The notes below the pieces were generated by a model, which saw nothing but the letters and a program-made list of their open reading frames with translations, made no database searches and was not told the origin of the DNA. 39,443 nt of DNA, from assembly GCA_963169045.1 (NCBI GenBank), contig CAUJDF010000055.1, positions 1-39,443 on the forward strand, written 5' to 3'. The translations under genes were made by a program, and so were the position numbers. Below are positions 10,508 to 19,198 of this stretch, piece by piece. The stretch is from Myxococcota bacterium (GTDB lineage: Bacteria; Myxococcota_A; Bradymonadia; UBA7976; UBA1532). Position 1 is the first letter of the stretch; every line of letters begins with the position of its first letter.

Positions 10508-11976
10508 GCCTGCCTCGTCTCCGGGTGCGCGTGCTCCGCGGCGGCGCCGCGCGGGAAGAGTAGCGCGATGAGCAGGCCGAGCGCCCCGACGATCGCGAAG
10601 CCGACGAACACCGTGTGCAGGCCGGCGCCGAGCGCGTCGGTGAGCGCGCGCAGCGTGTCGGGCGGCAGCGCCGCGCGCCGGTCCGGGTCGAGGACGGCGT
10701 CGAGGCTCGCCGCGTCGCCGAGCACCGGCGCGAGGCGCGCGTTCAGGAGCGCGCCGAAGACCGCGACCGCCACCGCGCCGCCGATCGTGCGGAAGAACTG
10801 CGACACGCTCGTCGCCATGCCACGCTGCCTCCATGGCACCGCGTTCTGCACGGCGACGAGGTACGGCGTCGACATGAGACCGAGGCCGAGGCCGCACAGC
10901 CCCATGCTGGTGAGGACGACGAGGCGTCCGCCGCCGCCCGCGGCGAGGACGAGCGTGCCGAGCAGCGCCGCGGCGCCGCCGGCGACGATCAGCGGCCGGT
11001 AGCCCAGGCGCAGGAGGGCGCGCCCCGAGTAGAGCGCGGCGATCGGCCACGTCACGAGCATGGGCGTCAGCGCCGCGCCGGCCTCGGTGGCGCTCCCGCC
11101 GAGCACGCCCTGCGCGTACATCGGGACGTAGGCCGTGGCGGCGAGCAGCAGCGTGCCGACCGCGACGCAGCCGGCGTTCGACACCGCGATGAGGCGCTGC
11201 CGGAAGAGCGCCGCCGGGAACATCGGCTCCTTCGCCCGGCGCTCCTGCCGTGCGAACAGCGCGAAGCAGACCGCCGATCCCGCGAACGCCGCGAAGGTCC
11301 GCGGGTCCCCGAAGCCCCAGTGCTCGCTGCCTTCGAGCAGGCCCGCGAGCAGCAGCGCGATGGCGAGGGTCAGCGCGGTGGTGCCGAGGACGTCGAGCGA
11401 ATGCTCGCGCCGCGTGCCGCGCTCGTCGAGGAAGCGCCGCAGCAGCGCGACCGATCCCACGCCGAACGGGATGGTCGCGTAGAAGACCCACCGCCACGAC
11501 AACAGATCGGTGACGAGACCGCCGAGCGCGGGCCCGAGCACGCTCGACAGACCCCAGACGCCCGAGAACAGACCCTGCACGCGGCCGCGCTCCTCGAGGC
11601 TGTAGATGTCGCCGAGGATGGTCGCCGTCAGCGGCATCACGCCGCCGGCGCCGAGGCCCTGCAACGCGCGGAAGGCGATCATCTGTTCGAGCGACGCGGA
11701 CGCGCCGGAGAGCGCCGTGCCGAGGAGGAACAGCGCCATGGCCACGAGGTACACCCGCTGTCGGCCGTACAGATCGGCGAGCTTGCCGAAGAGCGGCACC
11801 GTCGTCGTCGAGGTGAGCAGGTAGGCCGAGAATACCCAGCTGTAGCGCGAGACGCCGCCGAGGTCGGCGATGGCGGTGGGCATCGCGGTCGCGACCGCCG
11901 TCGCCTCGAGCGCCGCGACGAACGCCCCGAGGACCAGCGCCGCCGTCACCCACCGCCGCTCGCGTCCCGGCCGCAC
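10504..11976 (-). CDS. MFS drug/metabolite exporter, DHA2 (14-TMS, EmrB/QacA) type
   Basis: A 490-residue inner-membrane protein with about 14 hydrophobic segments, the usual length for drug:H+ antiporters of the DHA2 subfamily. Family motifs include an N-terminal AALEATAVATAMPT (equivalent of LDxTIVNVALP), the loop motif GKLADLYGRQR after helix 2 and GVMPL in helix 4. It is the first gene of a two-gene unit with the acyltransferase that overlaps its stop. The exported compound may be the acyltransferase product, but this is inference. The 87-bp gap to the divergent plus-strand gene at 12064 must hold the promoter. Confidence 0.9.
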   Translation of the reverse strand: MRPGRERRWVTAALVLGAFVAALEATAVATAMPTAIADLGGVSRYSWVFSAYLLTSTTTVPLFGKLADLYGRQRVYLVAMALFLLGTALSGASASLEQMIAFRALQGLGAGGVMPLTATILGDIYSLEERGRVQGLFSGVWGLSSVLGPALGGLVTDLLSWRWVFYATIPFGVGSVALLRRFLDERGTRREHSLDVLGTTALTLAIALLLAGLLEGSEHWGFGDPRTFAAFAGSAVCFALFARQERRAKEPMFPAALFRQRLIAVSNAGCVAVGTLLLAATAYVPMYAQGVLGGSATEAGAALTPMLVTWPIAALYSGRALLRLGYRPLIVAGGAAALLGTLVLAAGGGGRLVVLTSMGLCGLGLGLMSTPYLVAVQNAVPWRQRGMATSVSQFFRTIGGAVAVAVFGALLNARLAPVLGDAASLDAVLDPDRRAALPPDTLRALTDALGAGLHTVFVGFAIVGALGLLIALLFPRGAAAEHAHPETRQA

Positions 11977-12063
11977 GCGCCCGCCTCCGCACCGCTCGTG
12001 AGCCGCGCATGATGCGCGCCCGCGGGGGCCGGATCAAAGTAGAGTGCGCCCCCGGAGGTCACG

Positions 12064-12690
12064 ATGTTCACGCTCTACGGCGACGCGTTCTGGATCAGCC
12101 CCTACTTCTTCACCGCCTTCGTCGCGCTGCGCGAGAAGGGCCTCGCGTTCGAGGTCCGCGAGGTGGCGCTGCACGAGAAGGCGCAGCACCGCGCCGAGTT
12201 CGCGCCCTCGATCACCGGCCGCGTGCCGGCCCTCGAGCACGACGGCTTCTGGCTCGCCGAGTCCAGCGCCATCGCCGAGTACCTCGAGGACGTGCAGCCG
12301 GCGCCGGCGCTGCTGCCCGCCGACGCGCGGCAGCGGGCGCGCGCGCGGCAGGTGATGGCGTGGATCCGCAGCGATCTCATGGCGTTGCGCGAGGAGCGCG
12401 CCACGACGAGCATGTTCTACGAGCGCGCGACGAAGCCGCTGTCCGCCGCGGGACGGGCCGCCGCCGACAAGCTCGTGCGCGTCGCCGGCGCCCTGGTGCC
12501 GGACGGCGCGACGACGCTGTTCGGCGCGTGGAGCATCGCCGACGCGGACCTCGCGTTCATGCTCCACCGTCTGCTGCTGAACGACGAGCCGGTGCCGGCG
12601 AAGGTGCGCGCGTTCGCCGAAGCGCAGTGGCAGCGGCCGAGCGTCCGCGCGTTCGTGGAGCGCGCGCGTCCGCCCTACCGGCCCTACTGA
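12064..12690 (+). CDS. yfcF: Glutathione S-transferase, YfcF type
   Basis: A 208-residue cytosolic glutathione transferase. The N-terminal thioredoxin-like domain (1-80) carries the glutathione-site segment RVPALEHDGF and the ESSAIAEYLE motif. The C-terminal helical domain has QVMAWIRSDLMALREER and a capping motif WSIADADLAFM. The pattern, including SPYFFTAFVALREKGL near the start, matches E. coli YfcF closely along its length as I recall that sequence. YfcF has glutathione-dependent peroxidase and transferase activity and contributes to peroxide tolerance. GAGGTC lies before the ATG at 12064. The stop lies within a small hairpin (12687-12701) that also holds the stop of the convergent neighbour. 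Confidence 0.9.
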   Translation: MFTLYGDAFWISPYFFTAFVALREKGLAFEVREVALHEKAQHRAEFAPSITGRVPALEHDGFWLAESSAIAEYLEDVQPAPALLPADARQRARARQVMAWIRSDLMALREERATTSMFYERATKPLSAAGRAAADKLVRVAGALVPDGATTLFGAWSIADADLAFMLHRLLLNDEPVPAKVRAFAEAQWQRPSVRAFVERARPPYRPY

Positions 12691-12697
12691 CGGTGAG

Positions 12698-13195
12698 TCA
12701 GCCGACGGCCTGGACGTCCGCCACCTTGAGGCGGATCTCCTTGGCCATGCTGTGGTCGGTGGTGATGACGAGCTCGTCGCCGGCGCGGTTCACCGTCTTC
12801 ACGTTGCCCTTGCCGGTGATGAAGGCGACCTTCTTCTCGCCGTAGATGCCGCTGACGTTCGACAGCGTGCCCGCGCCCAGCTTGCCGCTGATGTTCGAGG
12901 TCAGCACGAGGGTGACGTCGCCGATCTTGTGGCGCACGTCGCCCGCGAGCTGCAGCGTGAAGCTGCCGTCGGGCTTCTGCTCGAAGGCCTTCGCGCTCTC
13001 GGGGATCATGTGGTCGAGCGGCAGGCCGGCGCCCTTGATGGCGGCGCGGGCGCGCTGCGCCGGCGTGCCGGCGAGGCCGCGGGCGTACTCCGCCTGGGCG
13101 TTGCGGGCGCGCGGGTCGGCGTCCTGGCCCTGCTGACGCGCCGGGGTGCGGGACTGATCGGTGGTCTGCGTCTGCTGCTGCTGAAGTTCCGGCAT
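12698..13195 (-). CDS. Hypothetical protein with Gln-rich start and beta-rich C-terminal domain
   Basis: A 165-residue protein that I do not recognise. Residues 1-30 are Gln/Thr-rich and probably disordered. Residues 40-60 look helical. Residues 78-165 alternate hydrophobic and polar residues with many Gly, Val and Thr, suggesting a beta barrel or sandwich (GDVTLVLTSNISG, KKVAFITGKGNVK). There is no signal peptide or cysteine. The ATG at 13193-13195 has a GGGGGC upstream; a start 25 codons earlier is possible but its composition is non-coding. The gene is divergent from the Hsp70-like gene and convergent with yfcF. Confidence 0.65.
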   Translation of the reverse strand: MPELQQQQTQTTDQSRTPARQQGQDADPRARNAQAEYARGLAGTPAQRARAAIKGAGLPLDHMIPESAKAFEQKPDGSFTLQLAGDVRHKIGDVTLVLTSNISGKLGAGTLSNVSGIYGEKKVAFITGKGNVKTVNRAGDELVITTDHSMAKEIRLKVADVQAVG

Positions 13196-13311
13196 GGGGG
13201 CGATTGTCTCCGCGCGCGGGGCCGGCCCGCAAGCGCAACGTGGCGACGGGTCGTGACAGCGCCGCGACATGCGTGTAGAAGCACGCCCCCCAAAGATCGC
13301 GCGAGGCCCCC

Positions 13312-14586
13312 ATGCAGCGCTTCGTCGGCATCGACTTCGGGACGACCAACAGCGCCGTGGCCGTGGCGGACGCGGACGGCGCGGTCCGCGTGGCGCGCTA
13401 CCGCCACGAGGACGTGGTCACCGACGTCTTCCGCAGCGTCCTGTTCTTCGCGCGCGCCCAGGACGGCCGCCCCGCGATCGAGGTCTTCGCCGGGCCCGCG
13501 GCCATCGCCGAGTACCTCGGCGGCGACGAGGGCCGACTCATGCAGTCGTTCAAGTCGTTCCTGCCGAGCCGCCTCGTCGACCGCCTCGTCATCTTCGACC
13601 GCGCCTACGCGTTCGTGGACGTCCTCGGCAGCTATCTGCAGCGCCTGCGCGCCGCCGCCGAACAGGACCTCGGCCCGCTCGGCGACGCCGTCGTCGTCGG
13701 CCGCCCCGTCGAGTTCGTGAAGGAGTCCGACGCGGAGCGCGACGAGCTTGCGCTGCAGCGCCTGCGCGACGCGTTCCGGCGCGCGGGCTTCTCGCAGATC
13801 GCCTTTCAGTACGAGCCGGTGGCGGCGGCGCTCGCCTACCAGGCGCGCCTCGAACGGCCCGAGAACGTGCTCGTCGGCGACTTCGGCGGCGGCACCAGCG
13901 ACTTCTGCGTGATGACGCTGCGGCCGGGGGCCGAGGCGCGCATCCTGTCCACCGCCGGCGTGCCCATCGCCGGCGACTGCTTCGACGGCCAGATCGTGCG
14001 GCACGCGGTCGCGCCCTGGTTCGGCCTGGGATCGCGCTACTCGTCGTCGGCGTTCGGTCAGCGACTCGAGGTGCCGAGCTGGATCTTCCGCAACCTCGAG
14101 CGATGGCACCATCTGTCGTTCCTGCGGGATCCGGACACGATGCATCTGTTGCGCGAGATCCTGGCGACGAGCGACGCCCCGGTCGCCATCGCGGCGCTGA
14201 TGTGCCTCGCGCGCGAGAATCTCGGCTTCCAGCTCTACCAGGCGGTCGAGCGCGTGAAGGTGACGCTCTCGTCGCAGCCGTCGGCGCGGCTGCGCTTCGA
14301 CGACGCGGGCATCGAGATCGACGAGACGATCGACCGCGCGAGCTTCGAGCGCTGGATCGCCTACGACGTCGAGAAGATCCGACGCGGCGTCGACGAGGCG
14401 CTGGCGCGCTCCGGCCTCGGCGCCGATGCCATCCAGCGCGTCTTCCTGACCGGCGGGACGTCGTTCGTGCCCGCGGTGCGGCGCATCTTCACCGATGTGT
14501 TCGGCGAGGACCGTCTGTCGCGCGGGAGCGAGTTCACGTCGGTGGCATACGGCCTCGCCGCGTGCGCGCGCCTCGCGCCGATGTGA
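13312..14586 (+). CDS. yegD: Hsp70-family protein of the YegD type
   Basis: A 424-residue relative of DnaK. The actin-like ATPase features are all visible: phosphate-1 loop GIDFGTTNSAVAV at residues 6-18, phosphate-2 loop GDFGGGTSDF near 187-196, and the adenosine motif LTGGTSFVPAVRR near 381-393. The length equals the nucleotide-binding domain plus a short insert. The substrate-binding beta domain and helical lid of DnaK are absent, as in E. coli YegD (about 450 residues). No dnaJ or grpE is nearby. Its client and role are unknown in most bacteria. It sits alone, divergent from a hypothetical gene and convergent with the aromatic operon. Confidence 0.9.
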   Translation: MQRFVGIDFGTTNSAVAVADADGAVRVARYRHEDVVTDVFRSVLFFARAQDGRPAIEVFAGPAAIAEYLGGDEGRLMQSFKSFLPSRLVDRLVIFDRAYAFVDVLGSYLQRLRAAAEQDLGPLGDAVVVGRPVEFVKESDAERDELALQRLRDAFRRAGFSQIAFQYEPVAAALAYQARLERPENVLVGDFGGGTSDFCVMTLRPGAEARILSTAGVPIAGDCFDGQIVRHAVAPWFGLGSRYSSSAFGQRLEVPSWIFRNLERWHHLSFLRDPDTMHLLREILATSDAPVAIAALMCLARENLGFQLYQAVERVKVTLSSQPSARLRFDDAGIEIDETIDRASFERWIAYDVEKIRRGVDEALARSGLGADAIQRVFLTGGTSFVPAVRRIFTDVFGEDRLSRGSEFTSVAYGLAACARLAPM

Positions 14587-14596
14587 CCGTCAGAGG

Positions 14597-14619
14597 GTCG
14601 GCGGCTCATTTCAGCCGAC
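14597..14619 (+). terminator. Hairpin after the yegD-like gene
   Basis: GTCGGC (14597-14602) pairs with GCCGAC (14614-14619) 10 nt past the yegD stop. An alternative pairing uses CGGCT and AGCCG with a 6-nt loop containing CATTTC. No clear T-tract follows, so this is a modest terminator candidate. Confidence 0.35.
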
Positions 14620-14702
14620 GCTCTCGATGGGAACACGCTCTGAGCACGTGCCGGCGAAGACGAACGCGGCGTCGCCGCCCATCACGGCGCCCGCGGAGGC
14701 GT

Positions 14703-14726
14703 GTCACGGTGGCATCCGCCCGTGAC
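14703..14726 (-). terminator. Hairpin after the aromatic amino acid operon
   Basis: A perfect 7-bp stem (GTCACGG at 14703-14709, its complement at 14720-14726) with a 10-nt loop begins 10 nt past the stop of the last gene of the operon. It is placed correctly for a terminator, but no T-tract is visible on the minus strand. Confidence 0.4.
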
Positions 14727-14735
14727 GGGGGGAGG

Positions 14736-16082
14736 TCACGCGTGGAGCTGGAACGCGAGCTCGAGCGCCTGGCTGGCGTTGAGGCGGGGATCGCAGAGCG
14801 TCTCGTACAGGCCCTCGGCCAGGTGCGCTTCGGTGATCTGCTGGTCGCCGCCGAGGCACTCGACGACGTCCTTGCCGGTCAGCTCGAAGTGCACGCCGCC
14901 GGGGTACGTGCCTTCGGCGCGGTGCACGTCGATGAAGGCGCGCACCTCGCCGAGCACGTGGCCGAACAGACGGGTCTTGTAGCCGTTGGCGGCCGTCACG
15001 GTGTTGCCGTGCATGGGATCGCAGCACCAGAGCACGTGTCGGCCCTCGGCGCGGATGGCGCGCACGAGCGCCGGCAGCCGCTCGGCGACGCGGTCGTGGC
15101 CGTGGCGCGTGATCAGCGTCAGGCGGCCCGGCTCGTTGGCCGGGTTCAGCGCGTCGACGAGGCGCAGCAGCTGGTCCGGCGTCATCGACGGCCCGCACTT
15201 CAGGCCGACGGGGTTGTGGACGCCGCGCAGGAACTCCACGTGGGCGCCCTCGGGGTCGCGCGTGCGCTCGCCGATCCACAGCATGTGCGCCGAGCAGTCG
15301 TACCAGTCGCCGCCGTAGCCGGGCCGCGCCGTCGTGCTGTCGCGCCGCGTCAGCGCCTGCTCGTAGGGCAACAACAGCGCCTCGTGGGACGTGTAGAAGT
15401 CGACCTCGCGGATCTGCGGCGACGTCTCGCTCGTCACGCCGCAGGCGGCCATGAACGCCAGCGCCTCGTCGAGCTTGCTGGCGATGGCCTCGTAGCGCTG
15501 CGTCTGCGGGCTGTTGCGCACGAACTCGAGGTTCCAGGCGTGCACCTGGTGCAGGTCGGCGTAACCGCCCTGGGCGAACGCGCGGATGAGGTTCAGCGTC
15601 GACGCCGCCTGCACGTACGCGCGCAGCATCCGCGCCGGATCGGGCGTGCGCGCCTCGGGCGTGAACTCGGTGCCGTTGATGATGTCGCCGCGGTACGCCG
15701 GCAGCCGCGCGCCATCGCGCTCTTCGAAGTCGCTCGAGCGCGGCTTGGCGAACTGGCCGGCGATGCGGCCGACCTTCACCACCGGCAGCTTCTGCTGGAA
15801 CGTCAGGATGACCGCCATCTGCAGCAGCACGCGGAACGTGTCGCGGATGGTGTCGGCGCGGAACTCCTGGAAGCTCTCGGCGCAGTCGCCGCCCTGGAGC
15901 AGGAACGCGCGACCCTCGGCGGCGCGCGCCAGCTTCGCCTTGAGCGCGCGCGCCTCGCCGGCGAAGACCAGCGGCGGGTAACCCGCGAGCGTCGCCTCCA
16001 CCGCGGCCAGGTGGGCCGCATCAGGGTAGTCGGGCAACTGCTGCGCCTGGCGTTCGCGCCAGCTCGCCGGCGTCCAGTTCAT
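14736..16082 (-). CDS. aroG: Class II 3-deoxy-7-phosphoheptulonate (DAHP) synthase
   Basis: A 448-residue enzyme that condenses phosphoenolpyruvate and erythrose 4-phosphate, the entry step of the shikimate pathway. It is the plant/Mycobacterium-type class II enzyme: [12 protein letters not shown] near residues 78-89, [14 protein letters not shown], the PEP-site KCGPSMTP segment, ITRHGHDR and the metal ligand His and Glu region HFELTGKDV. The N-terminus is short, so the extra regulatory helices of the M. tuberculosis enzyme look reduced. The ATG at 16080-16082 overlaps the TGA of the upstream chorismate mutase gene (ATGA). In Mycobacterium and Corynebacterium the class II enzyme binds and activates a separate small chorismate mutase, so the coupled order here suggests a similar complex. 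It is the last gene of the run. Confidence 0.95.
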   Translation of the reverse strand: MNWTPASWRERQAQQLPDYPDAAHLAAVEATLAGYPPLVFAGEARALKAKLARAAEGRAFLLQGGDCAESFQEFRADTIRDTFRVLLQMAVILTFQQKLPVVKVGRIAGQFAKPRSSDFEERDGARLPAYRGDIINGTEFTPEARTPDPARMLRAYVQAASTLNLIRAFAQGGYADLHQVHAWNLEFVRNSPQTQRYEAIASKLDEALAFMAACGVTSETSPQIREVDFYTSHEALLLPYEQALTRRDSTTARPGYGGDWYDCSAHMLWIGERTRDPEGAHVEFLRGVHNPVGLKCGPSMTPDQLLRLVDALNPANEPGRLTLITRHGHDRVAERLPALVRAIRAEGRHVLWCCDPMHGNTVTAANGYKTRLFGHVLGEVRAFIDVHRAEGTYPGGVHFELTGKDVVECLGGDQQITEAHLAEGLYETLCDPRLNASQALELAFQLHA

Positions 16083-16348
16083 GCTTCCTCCCCCTGGATT
16101 CGCTGGGCTTCGCGGTGCAAGAGGGCCAGCAGCGCCTCGCAGAAGCGGGCGTCGACGCCGAGCGCCGCAGCCCACTCCAGACGCTCGCGGACGAGCGCCG
16201 CCCACCGCTCCGGCTGCACGACGGGCTCCCCACGCTGCCGCTTGAGCGCGCCGATCTCGGCCACCGCCGCGAAGCGGTCGGCGAGCGCCTCGAGCAGCCG
16301 GCGGTCCGCCGCGTCGATGCGCGCCCGCAAGGCTTCGAGATCGTTCAT
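16079..16348 (-). CDS. aroQ: Monofunctional AroQ-class chorismate mutase
   Basis: An 89-residue all-helical enzyme that converts chorismate to prephenate. It aligns with the E. coli P-protein mutase domain at a constant offset of three. R8, R25, K36, R48 and Q85 match the active-site R11, R28, K39, R51 and Q88. The residue equivalent to E52 is Trp and that for D48 is Gln. The size fits the free-standing AroQ-delta type of Mycobacterium, which is active only with class II DAHP synthase. Its start overlaps the tyrA stop and its stop overlaps the DAHP synthase start, both as ATGA. Here aroQ denotes chorismate mutase, not dehydroquinase. Confidence 0.92.
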   Translation of the reverse strand: MNDLEALRARIDAADRRLLEALADRFAAVAEIGALKRQRGEPVVQPERWAALVRERLEWAAALGVDARFCEALLALLHREAQRIQGEEA

Positions 16349-17205
16349 GAAGTCGGTCCCCTCCCGATGCGTTCCAGCACGGGCCGGATGCGGTTCGCCT
16401 CGCGCATGAACGACTCGAGGCCCTCGAAGTCGCGGCGCGCGAGGCGGTGCTGGAACTCGCGCAGCTGCGCGATGTAGGCCGCGAGCGCCGCCGACACGTG
16501 GTCCGCGTTCTGCTCGAAGATGGGGCCCCACATCGCCGGCGAGCTCTTGGCGAGGCGCACCGTGGACGCGAAGCCGCCGCTCGCGAGGTCGAAGATGGTG
16601 CCCGCGTCCTTCTCCATCGCCAGCACGGCGGTGGCGAGCGCGAACGAGGACACGTGCGAGAGGTGGCTGACGTAGGCCACGTGCAGGTCGTGGTCGGCGG
16701 CGCCCATCGACGTCAGCCGCATGCCGAGCGCGCGGAACATGGACTCGACGCGGGCGAGGTGCTCCACGCCGCTGCGCTCGCGGTCGCACACGATGGCGAC
16801 CTTGTCGGCGAAGAGGCCGGGGTGGGCGGCGGCGGGGCCGGAGTGCTCGGTGCCCGCCATCGGGTGCGCGGCCACGTAGCGGTGGCGCTGGGGGTGGGTC
16901 TCGACGGCGCGCCCGATGTCGGCCTTCGTCGAGCCCATGTCGGTGACGGTGCCGCCGGCGACGTCGAGCACGCGCGGCAACAGCTCGGCGATGGCGGTCA
17001 CGGGGACGGCGAGCACCACGAGATCCGCCTCGGCGGCGGCCTGCTCGAGCGGCGCCACCGCATCGACGAGCCCGAGGTCCAGCGCCTGCCGCGCGTGGGC
17101 GTCGTTGGCCTCGACGCCGACGAGGCGCGTCGCGAACCCGGCGCGGCGCAGATCGAGCGCCGCGGAGCCGCCGATCAGCCCCAGTCCCACCATCGCGATC
17201 TTCAT
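16345..17205 (-). CDS. tyrA: Prephenate dehydrogenase
   Basis: A 286-residue NAD(P)-dependent enzyme that converts prephenate to 4-hydroxyphenylpyruvate for tyrosine. The dinucleotide motif GLGLIGGS lies at residues 7-14. [19 protein letters not shown] and the helical dimer-domain segment [13 protein letters not shown] are typical of the family. There is no fused chorismate mutase and no ACT domain, so tyrosine feedback would have to act through the catalytic domain. It overlaps the aminotransferase upstream and the chorismate mutase downstream by ATGA. Confidence 0.95.
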   Translation of the reverse strand: MKIAMVGLGLIGGSAALDLRRAGFATRLVGVEANDAHARQALDLGLVDAVAPLEQAAAEADLVVLAVPVTAIAELLPRVLDVAGGTVTDMGSTKADIGRAVETHPQRHRYVAAHPMAGTEHSGPAAAHPGLFADKVAIVCDRERSGVEHLARVESMFRALGMRLTSMGAADHDLHVAYVSHLSHVSSFALATAVLAMEKDAGTIFDLASGGFASTVRLAKSSPAMWGPIFEQNADHVSAALAAYIAQLREFQHRLARRDFEGLESFMREANRIRPVLERIGRGPTS

Positions 17206-18371
17206 GATGCCTTCACGAACGCTTCGACCCGGCCCGCGGCTTCCCGCAGGCGCTCCACCGGCGCGCACAGCGAGGCGCGGACGTAGCGGCGGCCGTTCTC
17301 GCCGAACACCTGGCCGGGCACCAGGAAGACCTCGGCGCGGGCGAGGAGCTCGTCGAGCCAGCCGGTGACGTCGGCGATGCCTTCGGGCGCGCGCGCCCAC
17401 ACGAAGAGGCCGACCTGGGCGCGGTCGTAGTCGCAGCCGAGGGCGTCGAAGAGGCGCCAGACCTCGGCGCGGCGCGCGGCGTACGCGGCGTTCCGCGCGT
17501 CGTGCCAGCCCTGCGGCGCGGCGAGCGCGGCGGTGGCGCCGGCCTGCACGGCGAGGAACATCCCCGAGTCGACGTTGCTCTTCACCTGCAGCGCGGCGTC
17601 GACGACCTCGCGCGAGGCCACGAGCAGGCCCACGCGCCAGCCGGCGAGGTTGAAGCTCTTGCTCAGCGAGTTGAGCTCGGCGCACGCGGCGAACGCGCCG
17701 GGCGCCGCCATCAGGCTGCGCGGCGCGTCGCGGTTCAAAACGAGGCCGTACGGATTGTCGTTGCAGATCAGGATGTTGCGGCGCGTTGCGAAGCCGGCGA
17801 GCGCGGCGAACAGGTCGGCGGTGCCGCGCGCGCCCGTCGGCATGTGCGGGTAGTTGACCCACATCAGCTTGCAGCCGGTCAGATCCTGGCGCTCGAGCGC
17901 GTCGAGGTCGGGCAGCCAGTCGGGCGCCCGCAGGTCGTAGCGGATCACGCGCGCGCCGAGCAGCTTCGCAACGGCGGCGTACGCCGGGTAGCCGGGGTCG
18001 GGCACGAGCACCGCGTCGCCCGGATCGAGCAGCGCCATCGACAGGTAGAGCACGCCCTCCTTCGAGCCGAGCAGCGGCAGCACCTGCGCCTCGGCGTCCG
18101 GCGCCACGCCGTAGGTGCGGCGGTACCAGTCGGCCATGGCGCGCCGCAGCTCGGGCGTGCCGCGGTACGACGCGTACCCGTGCACCGCGGGATCGCGCAG
18201 CCGCGCCGCCGCGGCCTCCACGGCCTCGGCCGGAGGCGGCAGGTCCGGGCTGCCGATGCCGAGATTGATCACATCGCGGCCCTGCGCGCGCATCTGCCGC
18301 ACGACGTCGAGCTTGCGCGAGAACCAGTACTCGCCGACGTCGTGGAGCCGCGCGGCGAACTTCAGTCCCAT
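17202..18371 (-). CDS. Class I PLP-dependent aminotransferase (aspartate/aromatic or LL-DAP type)
   Basis: A 389-residue fold-type I aminotransferase. The Schiff-base lysine is K238 in SLSKSFNLAGWRVG, with D205 and Y208 (NDNPYG) as cofactor contacts. The usual NNPTG motif is HMPTG at about 176-180, a variant that I associate with the LL-diaminopimelate/aspartate aminotransferase branch. Placed between pheA and tyrA, it most likely aminates phenylpyruvate and 4-hydroxyphenylpyruvate in the final step to Phe and Tyr. A role with prephenate (arogenate route) or aspartate cannot be excluded. It overlaps pheA by 10 nt and tyrA by ATGA. Confidence 0.88.
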   Translation of the reverse strand: MGLKFAARLHDVGEYWFSRKLDVVRQMRAQGRDVINLGIGSPDLPPPAEAVEAAAARLRDPAVHGYASYRGTPELRRAMADWYRRTYGVAPDAEAQVLPLLGSKEGVLYLSMALLDPGDAVLVPDPGYPAYAAVAKLLGARVIRYDLRAPDWLPDLDALERQDLTGCKLMWVNYPHMPTGARGTADLFAALAGFATRRNILICNDNPYGLVLNRDAPRSLMAAPGAFAACAELNSLSKSFNLAGWRVGLLVASREVVDAALQVKSNVDSGMFLAVQAGATAALAAPQGWHDARNAAYAARRAEVWRLFDALGCDYDRAQVGLFVWARAPEGIADVTGWLDELLARAEVFLVPGQVFGENGRRYVRASLCAPVERLREAAGRVEAFVKAS

Positions 18372-19198
18372 ATCCGCTCCGCGCGCGCGTACTCGCCGAA
18401 GTGCGTGATGCGCAGGGCCCGCCCCACGAGCCGCGCCATCGCCTCGCGGTAGCGCGCCGGGTCGGACCACTCCACGTCGACGTGGAACGAGTACTGGTAT
18501 GGCTTGCCGACGATGGGGATCGACTGGATCTTGGTCAGGTTCAGGTCGCAGTCGCGGAACACCTCGAGCACCTCCACGAGGCTGCCGGGGCGGTGCGGCG
18601 TCTCGAAGCGCAGCGACGCCTTGTTCGCGCCGGCGGGCACGTCGGCCGAGTCGCGCCGGCCGACGACGAGGAAGCGCGTGTAGTTGAGGCGGTTGGTCTC
18701 GATGCCCGCGTGCAGGACCTCGAGGCCGTAGACGTCGGCGGCGAGGCGCGGCGCGACGGCGGCGTGCCCCGAGAGCCGCTCGGCGTGGATGAGCCGCGCG
18801 CTGTCGGCGGTGTCGGAGGCCTCGACGAGCCGCGCCCGCGGCAGCTCGCGGTGCAGGAACTCCTCGGACTGGATGAGCGCCATCGGGTGCGAGAGCACCG
18901 TGTGGACGTCCGCGGTGGCCTGCCCCGGCAGCGCCATCAGGCAGAGCTCGATGCGCAGGTACGTCTCGCCGAGGATGCGGAAGTCGTGGCGCTCGAGCAG
19001 CGAGTAGTTCGGCAGGATGCTGCCGGCGAGCGCGTTCTCGATGGCCATGACCGCCACGTCGGCCTCGCCCGCGGCGAGCGCGCGGCCGAGCAGCGGGAAG
19101 GACGCGCACTCGACGAGCTCCAGCGCCCGGCCCGGGAAGAGCGCCCGCGCGGCCTGGTCGTGGAAGGAGGCGCGCACGCCCTGGATGGCCACCCTCAC
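18362..19198 (-). CDS. pheA: Prephenate dehydratase with C-terminal ACT domain
   Basis: A 278-residue enzyme converting prephenate to phenylpyruvate. The catalytic domain (1-180) has the start [15 protein letters not shown], the IENALAGS segment and the TRF motif in NYTRFLVVG. The ACT domain begins near 192. Its phenylalanine-binding motifs differ from the common forms: GALV is GSLV and ESRP is QSIP. No chorismate mutase domain is fused. The GTG start at 19196-19198 overlaps the aroC stop as GTGA, which decides the start. Altered ACT motifs could mean weaker or different feedback. Confidence 0.93.
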   Translation of the reverse strand: MRVAIQGVRASFHDQAARALFPGRALELVECASFPLLGRALAAGEADVAVMAIENALAGSILPNYSLLERHDFRILGETYLRIELCLMALPGQATADVHTVLSHPMALIQSEEFLHRELPRARLVEASDTADSARLIHAERLSGHAAVAPRLAADVYGLEVLHAGIETNRLNYTRFLVVGRRDSADVPAGANKASLRFETPHRPGSLVEVLEVFRDCDLNLTKIQSIPIVGKPYQYSFHVDVEWSDPARYREAMARLVGRALRITHFGEYARAERIWD

